A DNA stretch of 10,517 nt from Bacteroidota bacterium (GTDB lineage Bacteria; Bacteroidota; Bacteroidia; Bacteroidales; 4484-276), in contig JABMQA010000469.1 in assembly GCA_013203545.1 (NCBI GenBank), positions 1 through 10,517 on the forward strand, read 5' to 3'. A model generated the notes under the pieces. It was not told the DNA's origin and made no database searches. It saw nothing but the letters and a program-made list of their open reading frames with translations. How positions within the stretch are numbered: the stretch's first letter is position 1; every line of letters starts with the position of its first letter. A program made the translations under genes and the position numbers. Shown here one piece after another: positions 1-8,344 of the stretch.

Positions 1-43
1 ATTCACCCCAGGCCATGCAGTTTTCACCAATGTTTGATAAAAA

Positions 44-110
44 AAGTCATCATCTAATTGAACGAATTTAACGAATTAAAATTCGTTTAATTAGTGTAAT
101 TCGATGACTT
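44..110. repeat. palindromic intergenic repeat, copy 1
   Basis: A 67-base AT-rich element bounded by perfect 8-base inverted ends, AAGTCATC (44-51) and GATGACTT (103-110). It has an inner palindrome AACGAATT-AA-AATTCGTT around 71-88, so a single strand could fold into a long imperfect hairpin. Its left part (51-76) matches 1829-1854 at 22 of 26 bases, and both copies end in ATTCGATGAC. It contains no gene. It could be a REP- or MITE-like dispersed element, or could serve as a transcription terminator beyond queG. Confidence 0.6.
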
Positions 111-122
111 GATTTTTGACGA

Positions 123-200
123 TCAGAACCGGATCAGCAGTTTATGTTCAAGGCTTTCCAGGCCAAAGTTGACCAAAAGCCCCAACTTAAAATCTGTTGA
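123..200 (-). pseudogene. possible C-terminal remnant of a GxxExxY-family gene
   Basis: The minus strand encodes a short peptide that includes TDFKLGLLVNFG and ends IRF before TGA at 123-125. This resembles the conserved end of GxxExxY proteins, a small family of unknown function common in Bacteroidota, which typically finish with a GLLINFG segment about 15-20 residues from the stop. Only about 25 residues look related. The sequence upstream to queG (201-290) shows no more of the family and no in-frame continuation, so if this is real it is a decayed tail. The match is by eye and short. The 290-base stretch left of queG otherwise holds only repeat copy 1. Confidence 0.3.
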
Positions 201-290
201 CATAACCATCGTTAACATGTTTTCATTAATGACTTTTCAAGAGCCTAAAGTGTTGCGCGTAAGAGGTATTTGAACTATTTGGTGAGAAGG

Positions 291-1235
291 TTATTTGCCT
301 TCCTTTATAAAATCAATGTTTTTGGTCAACCCTGTGTACTTAGCCCTTTTCACAGCCGACTTTTCAAAAATATCATTAAATTGTTCAGGTGTGAGGTTTT
401 CCCAGTTGGTTTTACTGAAATCCAATAATTTGGGGTGTGGCCTGAACCGGTCTTCACGGTGTGGTTTTGAAAAATTATTCCAGGGGCACACATCCTGGCA
501 GATGTCGCACCCAAAAATACGGTTTTCGAGTTTTCCTGAAAATTCAGCAGGTATTTCATTTTTCAATTCGATGGTTAGGTATGAGATGCATTTTCTGGCA
601 TCGATCACACGAGGGGCAATAATAGCTTTCGTTGGGCAGGCATCAATGCAATTGCGGCAGGTACCGCAGAGGTCGTTGCTTTTATGGATGTCATAATCCA
701 GTTCAAGATCGGTGATAATTTCGGCAAGAAAAAAGAAAGATCCGTTTTTCGGGCTAATGAGGTGTGCATTTTTCCCAATCCAGCCCAACCCGGCCCTTAC
801 TGCCCAGGCGCGCTCCAGCACCGGAGCCGAATCAACAAAAGTACGGGCTTCTATTGGCCCAACCTTTTCCTTTAACCCTGAAATCAGCAACCCGAGTTTC
901 TCTTTGATCACGAAATGGTAATCCTCCCCATAAGCATATTTTGAAAGGATGTAATTATTCGTCTCATCCAAACTTTCTTCGGGATAATAATTGTACAGAA
1001 AAACGATAACAGACTTTGCCCCCTCAAGCAGTTTTCGCGGATCCAGCCGCTTTTCATTATAATTTGCCATATATCCCATCTCACCATGCATCCCCGACTT
1101 TAGCCACTTTCCCAGACGAGGCGCCTCTTCTGAAAGAAATGCAGCTTCAGCAATACCACACCCGGCAAATCCCAGTTCGACCGATCTGTGTTTGATCCAG
1201 GCTGAAATCTCAGATTTATTTCTTTCAGCATTCAT
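291..1235 (-). CDS. queG: epoxyqueuosine reductase QueG
   Basis: Cytoplasmic cobalamin- and iron-sulfur-dependent enzyme that reduces epoxyqueuosine to queuosine in tRNA, the last step of queuosine synthesis. The 314-residue protein has the family's N-terminal DUF1730 region (about 20-165), including the EKRLDP segment at 61-66 and FVDSAP at 133-138, whose Asp135 matches the family's catalytic aspartate. The ferredoxin-like part carries two 4Fe-4S sites: Cys190, Cys193, Cys196, Cys200, then Cys216, Cys243, Cys246 and Cys250 followed by Pro. It lacks the C-terminal HEAT repeats of longer QueG proteins; a length near 310 is normal for Bacteroidota. The ATG at 1233-1235 overlaps the stop of the upstream methyltransferase gene (ATGA), which fixes the start and suggests translational coupling. 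It ends in TAA at 291-293. No lesion is visible. Confidence 0.96.
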   Translation of the reverse strand: MNAERNKSEISAWIKHRSVELGFAGCGIAEAAFLSEEAPRLGKWLKSGMHGEMGYMANYNEKRLDPRKLLEGAKSVIVFLYNYYPEESLDETNNYILSKYAYGEDYHFVIKEKLGLLISGLKEKVGPIEARTFVDSAPVLERAWAVRAGLGWIGKNAHLISPKNGSFFFLAEIITDLELDYDIHKSNDLCGTCRNCIDACPTKAIIAPRVIDARKCISYLTIELKNEIPAEFSGKLENRIFGCDICQDVCPWNNFSKPHREDRFRPHPKLLDFSKTNWENLTPEQFNDIFEKSAVKRAKYTGLTKNIDFIKEGK

Positions 1236-1735
1236 TTGGCCGGGGATTCAAGATCAGAATTATTGCCGGCAATTCGTGAAGCCGGATTATTATACGACTG
1301 GTCCTTATCCCCAAAAACCCTGTCGTACATTACAATGCTACCTGCAACGGCTACATTGTACGATTGACGTATCATGGCTTCGAGCGATACAAGGCTGTTA
1401 CATTTTTGAATGACCTCGTTCGGCAATCCACAATTTTCGCCCCCAAGAAGATATACCGCCTGTGGGGGATGATGGAACCGGGATAAGGGCGTCCCTCCCT
1501 GTTCGATCCCAACCAGGACGGATCCCATGGGTCTGTGGTTTAAGAAATCATCAAAATTTTCATAATTCCGCAGCGGAATATGCCGCAATGTTTTAAAGGG
1601 GTCTGTGGGCTGGCCCTGGTATCTTTTACCAATGGTGAAAATACCGGCAGCACCCAGTTGGTATGCCGACCGCCAGAGGGTGCCTACGTTTCCGGCGCTC
1701 TTTACATTGTATATTCCGATTTCGAAGAAAGGCAT
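1232..1735 (-). CDS. SpoU/TrmH-family RNA 2'-O-methyltransferase
   Basis: Predicted S-adenosylmethionine-dependent ribose 2'-O-methyltransferase of the SPOUT (trefoil-knot) superfamily, acting on tRNA or rRNA. The 167-residue protein is a minimal catalytic domain without an extra RNA-binding extension. All three family motifs are visible: motif 1 at about 10-36 (NVKSAGNVGTLWRSA, with Asn16 and Arg22), motif 2 at 96-105 (LLGGENCGLP) and motif 3 at 125-135 (SYNVAVAGSIV). The exact target base cannot be told from sequence. It is the first gene of a two-gene operon with queG, overlapping it by four bases. An upstream ATG 19 bases before this start is out of frame, so the start at 1735 stands. The tail after residue 142 is hydrophilic and probably not part of the fold. 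Confidence 0.9.
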   Translation of the reverse strand: MPFFEIGIYNVKSAGNVGTLWRSAYQLGAAGIFTIGKRYQGQPTDPFKTLRHIPLRNYENFDDFLNHRPMGSVLVGIEQGGTPLSRFHHPPQAVYLLGGENCGLPNEVIQKCNSLVSLEAMIRQSYNVAVAGSIVMYDRVFGDKDQSYNNPASRIAGNNSDLESPAK

Positions 1736-1754
1736 ATTGGATTTGAATTTTCAT

Positions 1755-1762
1755 CAAAAGTA
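1755..1762 (-). promoter_or_regulatory. possible Bacteroidota -7 box for the methyltransferase-queG operon
   Basis: On the minus strand this reads TACTTTTG, a full match to the Bacteroidota housekeeping -7 consensus TAnnTTTG. It ends 19 bases before the methyltransferase ATG. I see no good TTTG -33 element at the expected spacing, so this is a half-supported call. Such an 8-mer can also occur by chance in AT-rich DNA. Confidence 0.35.
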
Positions 1763-1825
1763 TAAAATAAATGCCAATGGCGATGATCCCTGAATCATGG
1801 GAGGAATTTATGTTTTTACTGAGTC

Positions 1826-1900
1826 TATCATCTAATTTCGCGAATTTATCGAATGGTTTTTATAAAGGAATTTTTCGTTTCATTCGATTCATTCGATGAC
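1826..1900. repeat. palindromic intergenic repeat, copy 2
   Basis: A 75-base element related to copy 1 at 44-110 and in the same orientation. The shared left arm starts CATCTAATT at 1829 and the shared right end is ATTCGATGAC (1891-1900). The arms are imperfectly complementary and rich in CGAAT/ATTCG. It lies in the 248-base gap (1736-1983) between the end of the protease locus and the RNA methyltransferase gene. Apart from the possible -7 box at 1755-1762, I see nothing else in that gap. Confidence 0.55.
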
Positions 1901-1983
1901 AATAAAGATAACAATTGGTTGACTTTTTTAAATACCTGCCAGCATCAGGCAATCTGAGATTTAAGATTTTTCCGCTACGCAAC

Positions 1984-2463
1984 TTACCGAATAACAATCC
2001 TCTGCGAACCGGATTGCTCCCCATCGGAAATCCTTAAAATGTACATTCCCGGTTTGAGAAGCTTTTGGTTCAGGTTTGTCGTGTTTTGGAAATTGAAAAT
2101 ATTTGTTCCCGTATCAACTACCATCATTTTGCTGAACACACAATTCCCTGATGATGAAAAGAGTTCGATCCGGGCTAATCCTTTTTCGCAGGCCGAAAAC
2201 TCTACGGTGAAGGAATGACTTGCAGGATTGGGATAGAGGTTGACAATTTCAATGCAATTGTTGGTTTTTTTAACAGCTCCCTTTTCAACAGGTTTACTGA
2301 ATAGTAGTTCCTTTGTCCGCCTGATGTGTGAAATTTCAGATTCCATCAGTCTTTGATCCATACCATCTATGGTCATCCCTGATTTAAAGCCACCCGATTC
2401 CAGCAGGGTGTTCGAAATGTTGATGATGGCATAAATGGAATCGTACCACGAAGGCTGACTGTT
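1984..2463 (-). pseudogene. detached T9SS C-terminal sorting domain of the C25 protease
   Basis: These 159 codons plus stop directly follow the TAA at 2464-2466 and are in the same reading frame as the large protease gene. The first residues after the stop (NSQPSWYDSIYAI) continue naturally from its TPR-like end. The last 85 or so residues form a T9SS type A sorting domain: a YPNPAS start, alternating beta-strands, a GMYILRI motif and a basic end, RIVIR. In an intact protein this domain directs passage through the T9SS outer-membrane complex and then cleavage and anchoring at the surface. The first ATG (2374-2376) would give a 130-residue product without a signal peptide, which could not reach the T9SS. 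I therefore read it as the broken end of the gene, not a separate gene. Confidence 0.85.
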
Positions 2464-5400
2464 TTAAATGGCTTCATAGCCTGCAATGGCATCATTGTAG
2501 TTTAAGTTGTGACGCATGGCCAGCAGCATGTAATCCCTGGCATATTTTTGTAGTTGAGCGCTCAGGGTTGAATCCAAAACAAGCGATTCCATTTCATCAA
2601 TGTAGGATATCCAGGGTAGATTTCCCTCACGGTGGCATTGGTAACTCCCGGTAAGGGCCCACAAGGCTTCTGTTTCTTCCGGGTAGGTATCTATCAACTG
2701 GTTGAATATTTGTACAGCACTTGTATATTTTTGCTGGTTGAATTGCTCAAATGCCATGGCAAGCAGGTCGGCTGCTCCATCGGCACCCTGGTTCTTGAAG
2801 CTGGTTTGTGCACTATCAAGCAATGGTACCACCTCAAATTTGTTGGATGGGACAAAATGGGTGAGCACTTCGCTGGATACAGTTGATCCGTAATAGTTAT
2901 TTCCTACGCGAAGACCGCGGCTGGGAGGCTCACTATAGAAAGCCATGTAAATACCCAGGGTATCGTTGTAGATGTCGTTGTAGCCACTCACAACATAGGG
3001 TGTGGAGCTATAAATAGAAATGGCGGAATCGTTGTTGATGATCCCATTGTTGTAGTGGATGGTTGTTGAAAAGGGACTGGCCAGGTAGGGTGTGCTGCCT
3101 GCATGGGCCGCCACCGCCTTTGCATTGTCCGTAAAATAATTGTCCCGGATAACCGGTGAGTTGGCATAGGCACACAATCCAATACGGTTATTTTTAAAAG
3201 TATTATAGCGTATGGTGGTGGAAGCTGTGGAATACAAAAACAAACCTACCTCTGCATTTTCGATGTGGCAGTATTCCAGATCCACCGTACCGTTGGTTTT
3301 GGCTGTTATGCCGCCCCAGTAGCTACGTCCTGCACCCATGATGTTGCCGGTAAATTTGATGGGATGGTACTCGCTTCCATGGGCAATGAGTTTGCCATAC
3401 ACAATGAACTCCGCATCCTCCGTTGCATAAATTCGTGTATCAGGTTTTACAATCACTGTAGCTCCGGAAGGAATTTCAAAGGTATCGGGGATGCTGATGT
3501 TGTCGGTCCAGTAAACGGTGTCGTTGGATTTGTAGTAGGCGGGTTGTAATAATGTTCCGGTATTTCTTACATTCCCCCTTTGACCGGGCCAGCCGATGGT
3601 TTTGCCCGTGTTGGGAACATCAATCATAAACAATTCATGATTAGAAGAACAAATGAGGTCAATTTCATCATCTTTGTCGATGTCGGAAACCCAAAAGCTT
3701 TCAATGTCCGAAATAGAAGGTATTGTGTATAAAACAGTTCCCGTTGCCCCATAGATTCTTATGTAGTTTTGATCATCAATGCTAATAACAACAGCAATGT
3801 CATTTTTTCCATCATTATTAAAATCTCCTGATACGAAAAAATCTGAAATGATATTTTGATCAGAAATAAAAATCAACGAATCGAGATCATGTTCAAGTAT
3901 ATACAACCCTGATCCGTCCTCCCGGGTAATGATCTCAATATCACCATCGTTGTTTATATCTGAAATTCCATACAAAAAATAATCTTTCCCTAAACTGAAT
4001 TTTTTTATCAAAGTATCTTTTGTTTCCAGGTTTACAACAACAACTGCATCCCTGGTGCTAAACAGCTCAGGTACTTTACACTGCAATACCAGTTCAACAA
4101 CACCATCCTGGTTTATGTCGGCTACAAACTGGTTATCGTAAATGTAGGTGCAATTTGATATTGTAATGGAATCAGAGATAGTAAGGCCACTTACATCCTC
4201 TAAGGCATAATAAACTTTGTTCTCATTGTTTGACAAAACAATTTGTGTTTCCTGATTAATATTGCATATAATCGGGAAGGCGTTAGTTGAAAAATGAAGG
4301 GCATGGTCCCATCGCAATGAGCCGTCACTGTTTAAGCATAAAATTCTTTTTCTTCCATTATCTTGCAGAGCATGTTGATTGGCAGTAAAAACAACCTCTT
4401 CATTACCATTTTGGTCAAAATCTGTTACGAAAGGGGACAAAGTTAAAAAATAGGATGCAGGTGAAGGATATGCCCAGGATGGAGTTCCAATAGAAAATAA
4501 GGAATCGGTCGATCTTAGAATAAACTGATAATTTTGATTATTGGTTAAATTAGCAACGGATGTAAATCCTGACGATGGTTCATTATTGCTTGAGATAGTG
4601 GCCCCGGTGGCCGACAAAATATTCCTTCCGAAACATATTTCCTCGCCGGCATAACTTGTATCCTTGTCGAAAGATACCGGGCCAGAATTATAATTGGTAG
4701 CACTTGTAAAACTTATTTTAGTGTCATAGAGGTATATGGGTTTCTGAATAGAGGTCAAATTATTTAATTCGTTCATTTCAGGATTATTGTTACATGTGTC
4801 AATTTCAAAAACGAAGTTAAATACACCATAATCCTCAATTTTGGTATTCCATTGAAAATTTGCAGTATCTTTTGTGTAGCCTGACAGGCTATCTATTTGT
4901 ACATTACCTATCCAAATGGTGTCCTGGTTAAATTTATTTGTTGCTTTACACGAAACATAAAAGCCATTTGTTGCTGAAACCCTCGTCATATTCCTGATAA
5001 CAGGCTTGATTAAAAGGGTATCACCAGCGTTGGGGTATAGTGGGTTAAACCCAATTTCAAAATCTTTTATTACTAATTCGGGAAATATTGTATCGGTACT
5101 TTCATGCAAAACGTTCAGGGCCGGATCACCAAGTAAATTGTAATCATTATTCCATAATAACGTTGCATCTGCAAGTTTAACTTCCAAAAATGCCTCACCG
5201 CTTATAACAGAATAGTTTTTTAACAATGCTTTTTGAAAAAGTGGTGGTATTCTGGCAGTTCCCCAGGCAGTTTCTTCAGTAGCTCCAATAAACCCAATCG
5301 CACCCATGGCAGAATCTGCGCATAAAAATTTTTCACCCAGGCAATCATTTGTTGCCTGGAATGCCCCGGTATGGCAAGCGACGCTTATTACAAATGGCAA

Positions 5401-6921
5401 GTTATAATCGGGCGTGGCGGGTATTTTAGTGTAATTATTTAATGGTGATTGCCAATATGTTACATCCCCATGGCTAAAGTGATTAAAAAACATCACCCCT
5501 TGTTGATATGCTGCTTGAATGCTGTCGAGTATATATGGTATGGTATTCCAGTCCGGCACAGGTTCTTCAAAATTATCAGGGATCGACAGTTTTACGTTAT
5601 ATTGATCTTCAATAATATCATCCAGTTCCAGCATAGCATTACTAAGTACGCCTTCATTTGTTCCGGTTCCAACCAAATTGAGCATATTGTTCCTCCAGCT
5701 CAGCGTATCCGGCTTGTAGTGCAGGATTTTATGCACTACATTTTGCACCTCTTCGGTGTCATCTACGCTGCAGCGGCCTATCATCAGATCGGGGTAAACA
5801 TCGTCTTCATCCGGGTAAACCCGGGTGAAATAGACGTCGTAGCCTTCGGAATGGGTGGGGATGCAAACATCTAATGGATTAGAACCAAAAAATGCATCCC
5901 CGAATAAATTTATATAGGCTAATTTACCGTCGTATGTATGGTTTGCATTATTATAATCGTATGTATTCTTAATAAAATCACGAATTTTTATTTTTAAAGG
6001 AAAGCCAGAAGATACATACTCATCAATTACAAATGTAGTTACTATTGCCACATCAAACCCATTAAAATTTGCACGGTGTGCTGCAAGGCTGTCAATGGCT
6101 GCCTGTCCTGCATCCTTAAAATATAGTGAGTCGTGCGTTATAATTATATAATCACATGGATCATCAATTCTCTCATTTGGTAAAGAATCCACAAAATACC
6201 AATTACCGGCATTTTCAAGCCCGGCCCCACAATTAACAGAGGCATTCAGTCCGTTCGAATTGTAATTTATTAAGGTGTTACCAACTACTTCATTGAAGAT
6301 TCCCACATCCTGCTGAATATTACCGGAAGCATTATAAAAAGTCAGACTAATCTCAATATTGGAATAGACATTTATAATATCCTTTACAGGATTAAATTGT
6401 AAAGGATAAAGAATAACCCTGACCACATGTTGCGCTCTAATAGCACCCTTATCAACGGTTTCGCCAACAATACCCGGAAACATTGCATCTGTTTCATAAG
6501 CTGAAGTATCGTATGCAAATTGCTCAATTAGAGCTATTGCGCCACTTTCTAATGTGTCAGCCACAAGCTCTGGTGCCGGGTAAATATTGTAACCTGAAAT
6601 TTGGATTGAATCTAAGAGTTCAATAAGTAAATTTACACTGTCGCATTGTGGTATTGCGACAAGAAATGAAACCATTGGAATTTCAGGGTATCCTACAGAG
6701 TCTAACCGTGAATGTTCCTTTATACTTACCCTGTTGAAAGTGTCAATAGCAGTTTCAATCATACCGGGAACAAACACATTGAATTTAACAATAGTGTCAT
6801 TTGATTGAATAATATTGTAACTTGGAACAGTGCTTTCGGAAGCGGTAAACTCTGTCCAGTTTTGCCCTTTTAAAACAGCAAGGCAGAAAGTAACTAAAAT
6901 AAATAGTATTAATTTCTTCAT
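2464..6921 (-). CDS. gingipain-like C25 cysteine peptidase, multidomain, cut short by a stop before its T9SS domain
   Basis: Secreted or surface protease, 1485 residues as read. Order of parts: signal peptide (1-19, KKLILFILV core, cut near KGQ); propeptide with beta-strand repeats (about 20-250); C25 domain (about 255-605) with YPDLMIGR at 376-383, catalytic His484 in HFSHG, catalytic Cys516 in VISVACHTG, and the family-typical LLGDPAL end at 596-602; CARDB-like domain (about 612-735); a region with five Asp-rich FG-GAP-like loops (near 834, 935, 988, 1033 and 1080) ending at WPGQRGNVRNTG; right-handed beta-helix (about 1145-1350); TPR-like helices (about 1380-1485). Substrate cannot be told. 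It starts six bases after the PKD gene, so the two are probably co-transcribed. The TAA at 2464-2466 interrupts an open frame that runs on for 159 codons and encodes the sorting domain. G+C jumps near residue 1108, at the FG-GAP/beta-helix border. Confidence 0.9.
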   Translation of the reverse strand: MKKLILFILVTFCLAVLKGQNWTEFTASESTVPSYNIIQSNDTIVKFNVFVPGMIETAIDTFNRVSIKEHSRLDSVGYPEIPMVSFLVAIPQCDSVNLLIELLDSIQISGYNIYPAPELVADTLESGAIALIEQFAYDTSAYETDAMFPGIVGETVDKGAIRAQHVVRVILYPLQFNPVKDIINVYSNIEISLTFYNASGNIQQDVGIFNEVVGNTLINYNSNGLNASVNCGAGLENAGNWYFVDSLPNERIDDPCDYIIITHDSLYFKDAGQAAIDSLAAHRANFNGFDVAIVTTFVIDEYVSSGFPLKIKIRDFIKNTYDYNNANHTYDGKLAYINLFGDAFFGSNPLDVCIPTHSEGYDVYFTRVYPDEDDVYPDLMIGRCSVDDTEEVQNVVHKILHYKPDTLSWRNNMLNLVGTGTNEGVLSNAMLELDDIIEDQYNVKLSIPDNFEEPVPDWNTIPYILDSIQAAYQQGVMFFNHFSHGDVTYWQSPLNNYTKIPATPDYNLPFVISVACHTGAFQATNDCLGEKFLCADSAMGAIGFIGATEETAWGTARIPPLFQKALLKNYSVISGEAFLEVKLADATLLWNNDYNLLGDPALNVLHESTDTIFPELVIKDFEIGFNPLYPNAGDTLLIKPVIRNMTRVSATNGFYVSCKATNKFNQDTIWIGNVQIDSLSGYTKDTANFQWNTKIEDYGVFNFVFEIDTCNNNPEMNELNNLTSIQKPIYLYDTKISFTSATNYNSGPVSFDKDTSYAGEEICFGRNILSATGATISSNNEPSSGFTSVANLTNNQNYQFILRSTDSLFSIGTPSWAYPSPASYFLTLSPFVTDFDQNGNEEVVFTANQHALQDNGRKRILCLNSDGSLRWDHALHFSTNAFPIICNINQETQIVLSNNENKVYYALEDVSGLTISDSITISNCTYIYDNQFVADINQDGVVELVLQCKVPELFSTRDAVVVVNLETKDTLIKKFSLGKDYFLYGISDINNDGDIEIITREDGSGLYILEHDLDSLIFISDQNIISDFFVSGDFNNDGKNDIAVVISIDDQNYIRIYGATGTVLYTIPSISDIESFWVSDIDKDDEIDLICSSNHELFMIDVPNTGKTIGWPGQRGNVRNTGTLLQPAYYKSNDTVYWTDNISIPDTFEIPSGATVIVKPDTRIYATEDAEFIVYGKLIAHGSEYHPIKFTGNIMGAGRSYWGGITAKTNGTVDLEYCHIENAEVGLFLYSTASTTIRYNTFKNNRIGLCAYANSPVIRDNYFTDNAKAVAAHAGSTPYLASPFSTTIHYNNGIINNDSAISIYSSTPYVVSGYNDIYNDTLGIYMAFYSEPPSRGLRVGNNYYGSTVSSEVLTHFVPSNKFEVVPLLDSAQTSFKNQGADGAADLLAMAFEQFNQQKYTSAVQIFNQLIDTYPEETEALWALTGSYQCHREGNLPWISYIDEMESLVLDSTLSAQLQKYARDYMLLAMRHNLNYNDAIAGYEAI
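5761..5864. repeat. near-identical patch shared with the truncated C25 copy, copy A
   Basis: This 104-base segment of the large C25 gene matches 8410-8513 at 99 positions. It codes for the SEGYDVYF to MIGRCSVD part of the catalytic domain. It is about 52% G+C, while DNA just to its right drops to about 33%. The same two genes match at only 60 of 81 bases around 6229-6309 versus 8878-8958, although the protein is well conserved there too. Confidence 0.8.
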
Positions 6922-6927
6922 AATGAC

Positions 6928-8316
6928 TTATTTTTTAATGATTTTATAGCTTATTGATTTTTTTTGATTGATGATATTTAGAATATATACACCGGAATTT
7001 AAGCCAGAGGTATTTATAGCAAATGACTTATCACTCTGGTTATACGTTTCAAGGACCTTTTCTCCTTTCAAATTATAAATTGATATTGAATAGGAAAATG
7101 GTAGATCATTGAATAAAATATAAATTTTATCTTTAAATGGGTTCGGATAGATTGAAAAATCTTGTTGTAGTTCTTTGTCGATAGATGTTGTTGTGTCAAT
7201 AATGTGAATATAGTTTTCCTTTATAAACGAATTAATACTATCAGCCCCTACAATACTCAATTTAACTGAATACCATCCGGTATCTTGATAAATATAGGTT
7301 GGTGTTTCCTCATAGGAATCAATTACTCCATCATTCTCGAAGTCCCATTGATACTCCTGAATATCACCAATTGAGAAGTTTGAGAATTCAACTGGAGTGA
7401 TTATATGCACTTCTTTGTCAACTGTAGAGAAATTTGTTACAATAGGTTCATTCCCCTTTGAAAAAGGATGTAAAACCTCAAAAGATTTTCCGTAATCCAT
7501 TGAGTGATATATATATGTATGCGCATTTTGCCACATTAAATTTACAAAATTGTAGAGAATGTAAACCTCACCAGTTTGTCTTCCACCAATAATCCCCAAA
7601 GAATAATAACTATGAAAATTAAAATTCTCTACAACATTAAAGGTTTCTGCAAAATCGTTGCTAAAATTCAAAATATTTGACAATTTATAATAAAGCAATA
7701 ATTCTCCTGTATTAGATCCTCTACTTATATAAGTGATTTCTCCATTTGGAAAATGCAATTTTTGAATTAACTCCAGATTTTCGAATTTATCATAAGTTCT
7801 CAATAAATATAAAGTATCTGCTACAGTTAATTTATTTACCATAACATATCCAATATTAACATCTACATTATCAATCGCATTGTTTTTTGGATTACCAAAA
7901 AAACCATTCAGTGAATGATAAGAGAAATTTACCCCATAATCCTCACTATGTAAAACACAGCCGGAAAAGATAAAACCATCGGAACTCCCACTTTTAATGT
8001 TATCATCAAATTCACTTGTTCTATATATCCAGCTATTTGCATAGCCATAATTGTCAGAATAATATAGATTTACAGGCATTGTTACAGAATATATGCTTCC
8101 GGGTGTTTTATCCGCTGTAATAGAAGTAATAAAATTTATGCTATCTACACAAGTTGCTGTTTCCCCAAAATCAGTTGAGTAATAAAGCCCGCCGGTTCCT
8201 GTATAGGTTGGCCCAAGGAAGTAAATTTCTCCAATATCAGGCCCCCGGGTTATTTTCTGGGCAAATGAACAAATTGCCAAAAGCAGCAAAACAGCAAGTA
8301 AAGTAAAGTTTTTCAT
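6928..8316 (-). CDS. secreted Asp-box/PKD-domain protein with T9SS sorting domain
   Basis: A 462-residue secreted protein of unknown specific role. It has a signal peptide (1-19, LLAVLLLLAICSFA core). The body looks like a beta-propeller with Asp-box-like repeats (S-x-D-x-G-x-[ST]) near 46-53 (YSTDFGET), 86-93, 123-130, 218-225 and 271-278 (HSMDYGKS). A PKD domain follows at about 305-373 with the usual WDFENDG turn (324-330) and a YIYQDTGWYSVKL strand pair. The T9SS type A sorting domain is at about 387-462 (YPNPF, GVYILNI, basic end). The family suggests a surface adhesin or binding protein. It is the first gene of the intact pair with the C25 protease, six bases ahead of it, and is a diverged paralogue of the protein at 9583-10497. 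Its G+C is low (about 33% in sampled lines). No lesion is seen. Confidence 0.88.
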   Translation of the reverse strand: MKNFTLLAVLLLLAICSFAQKITRGPDIGEIYFLGPTYTGTGGLYYSTDFGETATCVDSINFITSITADKTPGSIYSVTMPVNLYYSDNYGYANSWIYRTSEFDDNIKSGSSDGFIFSGCVLHSEDYGVNFSYHSLNGFFGNPKNNAIDNVDVNIGYVMVNKLTVADTLYLLRTYDKFENLELIQKLHFPNGEITYISRGSNTGELLLYYKLSNILNFSNDFAETFNVVENFNFHSYYSLGIIGGRQTGEVYILYNFVNLMWQNAHTYIYHSMDYGKSFEVLHPFSKGNEPIVTNFSTVDKEVHIITPVEFSNFSIGDIQEYQWDFENDGVIDSYEETPTYIYQDTGWYSVKLSIVGADSINSFIKENYIHIIDTTTSIDKELQQDFSIYPNPFKDKIYILFNDLPFSYSISIYNLKGEKVLETYNQSDKSFAINTSGLNSGVYILNIINQKKSISYKIIKK

Positions 8317-8344
8317 ATCTTTGTTTTTTAGATTTATTAAATAT

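Noticed and set aside
295..696. Plus-strand open frame opposite queG
   Set aside because: The minus strand carries all conserved QueG motifs in this range; the plus-strand peptide has no family features and no promoter.
1733..1760. Longer methyltransferase start at the ATG 19 bases upstream
   Set aside because: That ATG is out of frame with the conserved protein, and the family start MPFFEIG-like fits the chosen ATG.
1945..1975. Hairpin TGCC/GGCA after the sorting-domain fragment as a terminator
   Set aside because: The stem is only about four base pairs and is not followed by a T-run on the minus strand, so it is too weak to annotate.
2464..2466. TAA as a recoded sense codon
   Set aside because: TAA is also used as the normal stop of queG, both PKD genes, the truncated C25 gene and the sorting-domain fragment, so a genome-wide reassignment is not credible, and I see no recoding signal nearby.
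5449..5874. Plus-strand open frame of about 140 codons inside the C25 gene
   Set aside because: It lies opposite the strongly supported C25 catalytic domain, shows no recognisable motif, and is best explained as a shadow of that gene's codon pattern.
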